Origin: Cannabis sativa
Lineage: Eukaryota > Streptophyta > Magnoliopsida > Rosales > Cannabaceae
Length of the DNA stretch: 64,000 nucleotides
NCBI RefSeq assembly: GCF_029168945.1
Contig: NC_083604.1
Coordinates: 42,031,686-42,095,685, forward strand
Direction: 5' to 3'
In this document: in pieces, positions 58,371 to 64,000 of the stretch
Layout of the letters: each line of letters starts with the position of its first letter
Position numbering within the stretch: position 1 is the stretch's first letter
Translations under genes and position numbers: made by a program
The notes under the pieces: model-generated
Told to the model about the DNA's origin: nothing
Database searches by the model: none
The model's input: the letters and a program-made list of their open reading frames with translations, nothing else

Positions 58371-59084
58371 TTAAATTTTCACGTTTTTCGGTATTGAATG
58401 TATAAGAAAATTTTGACACAATAATATTTTAAAGTTAATAAGTTATGCACTATACAGATTTATTAGTCGGAATAAAAGGATTATTTTGGTTAAGGTATGA
58501 TTTAAAGAATATTTTAAACTGAAATAAGGTTTAAGAGGGTTTACTTTAAACGCTAATTCCTATTAGCTATGTTTTGGTTTATATCTTTTTAGAAATTTTC
58601 AGCATAAAAGGAAAATGTTTTGAATTTTAGTATTCAGATTTTAATATTATAATTAATTAAGTAAATTGAAGAATAAGAATCTTGAGGATCTTGTAATAAA
58701 GGGAGGTGGAAACACTAATGGTCTAATGAGAATATATTGGTTTAGATATATTTGGGAAGTCAAATTATTATGAAAATTTAGTTTGTTCTCAATATTATGG
58801 GAATGTACCAAAACTATTATATTATTTGTATTTTTAAAGAATTTCTGGATGAGTGGTATTAGTTTTTTTATGGAAGAAATGGAAGTACAAATTTGATGGA
58901 TGAGTTGCGCCATTGTTTATGGCTTTGGTGCCTTTTAAGATTTTCGCGAATGATTTATGGCTAGCCCCTAATTATTTAGGGTAATTGGTTAAAATTACAA
59001 GATATCATGAATTTTAAAAATATTATAAAATTTAATAGCTAACAATTATGGTATATAATTATGATATTATTGTCTTATTAGTTT

Positions 59085-59190
59085 ATTATAAATAACATAA
59101 TATTAATTTTGGGTATATAAATTATAAATATGAGTTTATTATAGATAACATAATATTAATTTTGGTATATAAATTATAAATGTGGGATTT
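59085..59190 (+). repeat. Tandem repeat of about 60 bp, two units
   Basis: 'taacataatattaatttt' followed by 'gtatataaattataaat' occurs twice in tandem with small differences, inside the retroposed unit. Confidence 0.8.
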
Positions 59191-60248
59191 TGTAATAAAT
59201 TGGAGATAGGGACATTAATTGTGAATTGAGAATACTTTGTTTTATTTTATTTTTTATTTTTGGGAAGATATTGAAATAAATGGGAAATAAATGTTAATGA
59301 AGTATTGATATTATTGCCTTATTAGTTGTATAGGAAGATACTAATATGAATAGTTTTTATAATAATTTGAATGGTATAATAATTAGGAGGTTATCTATTT
59401 AAATAATAAATAAGGAAGCATTATGTCATAATACCGAATTGGATTAATTAATATTAATTTAATATTATTAATTAAATGTGTGATGAAGTGGTAATAGGAA
59501 AATGGTACTTTTGAATGTGAAAAGTGCAATCTTAAGTTTTAAGGATATTAATACAATTTTAGTTTAATTTAAGTTGAATAAAGATTATAGATACTATGTT
59601 TTATGCTATAAATAAAATAATAAATAATTTGACTTATTAAGGATTTTAACATGTTTTAGTCTATAAATAAGTAATATTTTTAAGAGATAAAATGAAATAA
59701 TTAGTATATAATATTTTGAATAATTAAGGAATAATGGGTATTAAAAGGAAAATTTTATTTATGTTTGATTTTAAAAATGTAAAACTAAGGAATAGAGATC
59801 CTATGAAGGTTATAAAGTAGAATGTTACAATTTAGTTGTTTCTAGCCAAAGGGTAATCCTTTTGGCTACTTCTAGTATTTTATAGGGAGATCTAGTTGCT
59901 TAGTCTTGGTGGCTGGTTGATTCTCTTCAGTTTGAATAGTTTTGTAATTAAAGTTTTATGCTGTTTTTTGATATTTTTTTCAAGTGGAACTTCAGTATTT
60001 TATTGAGCTAGGAGCGTTGTTTGAAGATGTTATAGCTTTATTGTCTAAATTTTCGGGGGCAGTTTTGTCCCATGGGGCTCGCTCTAAGATTTTAGCGGTC
60101 CATGGTTGGCAAATCATGTTCTGCGGTTAGAAGATGAGCTATCCTGGTTCGAGGAGGTTCCAGCGCCGGTGTCAGACGTGAGCGTCGTAAATTCATGAGT
60201 GATTTTAATCACTTTGTCAAAAAAGAAAAAAATAATAATGAATGTGGG

Positions 60249-60803
60249 AAAAAAATGTGTATATAGAAGCACAGCACCCCTTCGAATCATATTGTGTTCT
60301 CATAGTTTGACTGTTCTAATTCTAAGGAAAAAAACATAAAAATATCTTAAATAGATATCAAATTTATTTGGACCCAAAGAAAAGAACAATTCATACCTAA
60401 TAAAATTTAATTATTTGAATGAATGAACAAGAAACGCCTAATTAGGGAGAGAGACCAAGTTGAAAGACTTATAGTGCCATTTCCTAACAACTTTTCCATC
60501 ATACATTTATTATAAAAATTATAAGTAGTGACTTTTTTCAATCACTGTATTAAACTTCTTATAGAAAAATTGACATAAAAAACGTATTTATAGAAAGATC
60601 ATATGTTAATTTAAAAAATATATCTGATAAATAATATTTCAAATAATATTTTTATTTATTAATTGCTTTTAATTATATTTATGTGAATATTAATTTATGT
60701 ATACAATTAAATAATTTAAAAGAATAAAAATATATGTATTTTTTTTAATATTGAACCCTGGAAAGAAAATAATTTATGTACATTTATGAAAAAATAATGG
60801 ATC
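60249..60803. other. Intergenic A/T-rich DNA
   Basis: Begins with flank of the retroposed unit ('gaagcacagcaccccttcg') and becomes A/T-rich. No gene or element end seen up to the LTR at 60804. Confidence 0.5.
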
Positions 60804-61046
60804 TGTTATAAAATAATATAAAGTAGAAGAGAAGAAAGAAGAAGAAGATGAAGAGAGAAAGAGAAAGTGAATGAGAATTTCTAAGTTCTTTATTCCAATG
60901 GGGTGAACCCCTATTTATACAAATACAAGAGTGAGATATTAAGAAACTAAGAAAAAAGGAAACTAAGGAAAAGAGGAATGTTGATTACAATTCATGGTAA
61001 TAAATAAAAGATTTGGACATCTACATAATTATTAATATTTATAACA
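60804..61046 (-). mobile_element. 3' LTR of a minus-strand Copia element
   Basis: 243 bp with inverted ends TGTTATAAA and TTTATAACA. The minus-strand polypurine tract CCAAGGGAGAG lies directly upstream of it in element orientation (ctctcccttgg at 61047-61057). The minus-strand TATA box TATAAATAG corresponds to ctatttata at 60911-60919. The left flank ggatc (60799-60803) would be the target duplication; the partner LTR is beyond the window. Confidence 0.85.
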
Positions 61047-61065
61047 CTCTCCCTTGGATGTCCAT

Positions 61066-61700
61066 AATATAACTGCCTTATTAAAAATCTTGCTGAAAAC
61101 TTGATCAAAGGAAAAAGAGTATAGTGTAAACTAACTCCCCCTCATTTAGGCATTTGTGGAGATCTTCTAATCGACGAATTTCGATCTTATCTACCGTCTT
61201 CTCAAATGTTGATGTTGGTAATAACTTTGTGAATAAGTTTACAAAATTGACACTTGATTAAATATGTTGAACACCAATATGCATTTTCTTGAAGTGTATA
61301 AAGAAGAATTTCGTGAAATGTGTTCTAACTCTATCTCCTTCAATGTACCTCCTTTTAGTTGAACGATGCAAGCAGTATTATCCATAGAGAATTGCTTGGG
61401 TTGATACTTCTTTATTGAGTGCAATCCATATGTTTCCCAAATATGCTATGTCAATGATCTCACTCACACACATTCTCTACTTGCTTCATAAAATGCAAGT
61501 ATGTTAACATGATTTATAGTTGCCTCGTTAAAAACCTTGCCAGAAAAACCCAGTGAGACAAAATCTGAGCTAGGGAAAAAGAGTACAATATATATTTCAT
61601 ATTCATAACTATTTGTAAGTTGCCTCATTAAAAACCTTGCCAGGAAAACCCAGTGGGACAAAACCTGAACTAAGGGAAAAAGAGTGCAACATAAATATGT
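61066..61700. repeat. Three copies of an element 3'-region repeat
   Basis: A block with 'tgcctcgttaaaaacc', 'ttgccagaaaaacccagtg' and 'gggaaaaagagt' occurs at 61522-61592 and 61619-61690, and in decayed form at 61074-61135. The copies stand on both sides of the RNase H remnant, so the 3' region has been rearranged or duplicated. Confidence 0.8.
61140..61490 (-). pseudogene. Copia RNase H C-terminal remnant
   Basis: On the minus strand, with frame changes: ILAFYEASRECV (about 61500-61464), then DNTACIVQLKGG (about 61380-61345) and LEHISRN, then a tail resembling FTKLLPTSTFEKTV (about 61215-61180) before the polypurine tract. These are the last blocks of Ty1/Copia RNase H. Stops between them show it is dead. 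Confidence 0.75.
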
Positions 61701-64000
61701 CTCCCCCTCATGCACATATGATCCATAATTCTTTTGGTGATAATAGATCTCATGAGATTATTGTTATCACTTTCAAAATATCATCATATACAATCTTTGA
61801 TCATATATTTTCTACAACTCTTCCAGAGTATGTATGGACTTCTAAATTATAGATGAGGGGTCCGTGGAACATTAGTCTCTATCCAACTAATTGTATCATT
61901 CATGTGTGTACACAACTTTGTTCATACGAAAATTTAAAATTTCAAGTAAATATGAACATAACACATTAATGGTACTACAAATTTTCATTTGTGACAATGA
62001 TGGTACTCCAAGACCATATATTTGTTCCATCTTGTTGTATGATCTTAATTTTCATATCAAATGATCATATATCTATAATTCTTAATACATATGAAGTACT
62101 TCAGGACTTCAATACTAATGAACAAACTTTATACATTTAATATTTCTCGATATACAAAAGAAATAAAAGTTTGTTCTTCAATTAATCAAAAACTCTTCAA
62201 GAGTCTATCACAACGTATAATTTACGTATTTATACTGCATAGACAACCATACGTATTTTTCAAACAATAATTTACTTACATGTCTTTATTTCATACAAAG
62301 ATCTTTGTCATATAGTGCGCGCGACTTAGAATTTATATCACTTAAGACATGTATTAAATTCTTCTAGAATTTTTAGATAAGGCTTATTTCAAATTCTCAC
62401 TATATTAGGAGCTCCAAATAAATAACCTTTTGTTGCAACATTTATGTGACGCTTATAAATCCTCATAAAATATATATTCCAGGCTATAATCAAATCATGA
62501 TTATATTTTCTCAATATTTAAGCCTTACTTCAATCAATCTCATGTCTATGCAAACTTTGTACAACAATTCATTATGTACAAATACATATATGCAAATTTC
62601 TCATTAGAAATATTTATTTGCACACCCTACAGGTCTTACTTCACTTTATGTGAGTAAATTTGCCTGGATTGCATCATAATATTTTGGCCAAAAATCAAAA
62701 TGTAAGTCGATGATTCTCGACAAATCTAATACCATGATCCTTGCTATCTCATGTTAGTTTATTGCATATGCAAACATTCAATATTTATTGTCGACAAAAA
62801 TTTCAATAAATGATAATTTCCTCTCATATTGACATAACTTATAGAGATCTCTTTAAATTACATATTTTTCAAATATGTTTATCATTTATAGGTACCTATA
62901 TAGAATCACTTCAGGGATTCAATTATGATCAAATGTGTTATGTCTAACTTCTCTTGGGAGTCTCTTCTAAATCTAGTTTTCATCACGGTTATCATTTTTA
63001 AATCATCAATACTTTATAACTTTAAGGTATCTTCATGAGTACCTCTAGATTTAACAATTTCAGGGCAAATCAAATGAACATTTACTAATAATTTCTATAT
63101 TGTTCATTTACGCTTCAGGCGTTTTCAACTCATTCTATCTCAACTTTGAATAATATTGATTTGCAGTTGGTATATATCATTTTGAACTATATTGTTCTTA
63201 TATACTTTGTGCAAGGATCATTTTCAAAAATTATTATCGATCCCAACTGCTTCTCTCCCCCTGATCGAGAGAATTTTTAAAAAATTGTGATATCTAATAA
63301 TATTAATATACCTGTAGGGATTTCAGTATATCACAATGAATCAATATTTATTGAAACACATATATACTATATGACATTGAACTTCAGGTTCAATAAACTT
63401 TAGTTTCAAGTTCAATCCTTATGAACTTAATTCATTTTTAAGAATGAGTCATACATGTATAATTAGAAATACATAAATTTACACATTTTGTAAATGCATG
63501 ATCATATAATCTTATCACATCGATAAGAAACTATGCAATAAAAATCTAACAATGGCTCAAGATTGTTAAGAAAATATAATTTAAATATTTTCTATGTGCA
63601 AATATATGCACATTCTTCTTTTGAGCCTTATAAATAACAATGAGAAGAATCTTCTGGTTCTTCAACAAAATTTAGTCAAATTCTTTGACAATTTATTGCA
63701 TATGATTGATCATGTCAAAATAATTCAATTCATGAACTTCAGGTTCACTATAATTTGTATTTCAATGAAACTTTCAAAAGGTAATGTAAATTCATTACAA
63801 CATAATCATTACAAGTTTCATTTTTATATACACGAATAATATAATTATATTATTCTCCAAAACATATACACTCTTCAGGAGTCACTATTATGTTTATCAA
63901 ACTTTATATTTCTTCAGGAATCACTATCATCAATTCAATGATGTGTATAATTTAAAAGATACATGACAACTTCATCATGTTATTGTAATGGTCAAATAGA
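61701..64000 (-). mobile_element. Non-coding interior of the minus-strand Copia with TTCAG-loop hairpins
   Basis: A/T-rich with no gene-quality frame. It is marked by seven small hairpins that all have the loop TTCAG (plus strand) but different stems, at 62093, 62903, 63110, 63376, 63733, 63870 and 63910. It also contains 'tctccccctcatg' (61700) and 'tctccccctgatcgagag' (63253), both similar to the region near the polypurine tract. I take it as part of the same element, but no domain confirms this. Confidence 0.45.

Larger units (their letters stand above)
57676..60233 (+). mobile_element. Non-coding retroposed unit with 15-bp target duplication
   Basis: AATAATGAATGTGGG occurs at 57661-57675 and again at 60234-60248. 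The insert ends in an A-rich tail (tcaaaaaagaaaaaaat), so it was placed by LINE-type target-primed reverse transcription. Its start (57676-57870) looks like a 5' UTR, CT-rich and followed by 'cacggtaaata', a possible splice donor. Its last 250 bp (59985-60215) are GC-richer. No open frame of gene quality is present. It may be a LINE derivative that has lost its ORFs, or a retroposed copy of a non-coding transcript. Confidence 0.75.

Overview
This is nuclear DNA of a flowering plant, almost certainly a eudicot. It is AT-rich, has one host gene with twelve short coding exons and plant-type introns, and is otherwise dominated by plant retrotransposon lineages (Ty1/Copia, Ty3/Gypsy of the Tat type, L1-like LINEs), MITE-like elements and Helitron-like ends. 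I cannot name the species from sequence alone. No tRNA, rRNA, CRISPR array or bacterial gene was seen.

Layout. 1-9775: two nested copies of one long-LTR Copia family ('family A', LTR about 1.9 kb, ends TGTTGG...CCAACA). The inner copy has a badly decayed interior and a 3' LTR; it sits inside the reverse transcriptase of the outer copy, which resumes at 6844 and ends with its own 3' LTR. 9776-24461: a minus-strand Tat-type Gypsy element, read from its 5' LTR (23668-24461) through PBS, gag, protease, RT/RNase H, a second RNase H and integrase to a 43-bp tandem-repeat array and an opposite-strand extra ORF. It has been hit by three family A solo LTRs, one of them inside another. 24951-26168: a truncated family A LTR. 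27261-32328: the only host gene, an S-adenosylmethionine carrier (SAMC, mitochondrial carrier family), apparently intact with 325 codons. 33840-37190: a 5'-truncated dead LINE. 37306-41244: a nest of DNA-transposon ends, a G-rich/C-rich minisatellite and another family A solo LTR. 41330-43700: GC-richer unassigned repeat DNA. 43703 to about 55005: a probable Helitron-like unit with a 777-bp tandem duplication of its 5' end, carrying LINE 3' fragments, with a nearly complete 7.7-kb Copia element ('element C') inserted in the second copy. 56371-57284: a foldback MITE. 57676-60233: a 2.6-kb non-coding retroposed unit inside a perfect 15-bp target duplication. 60804-64000: the 3' part of another minus-strand Copia, followed by a field of similar small hairpins.

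The genes do not form a pathway. One housekeeping transporter gene survives in a stack of insertions, whose relative ages can be read from target-site duplications. The most unusual signals are structural: the 43-bp array whose two hairpins vary by compensatory change; seven TTCAG-loop hairpins with different but self-complementary stems at 62.1-63.9 kb; about ten AAACGACRTGTCGTTT palindromes in the Copia leader; and a probable spliced gag start that takes its ATG from inside the LTR. All coordinates and motifs were read by eye. No alignment, folding or database search was run, and family names rest on recalled motifs.
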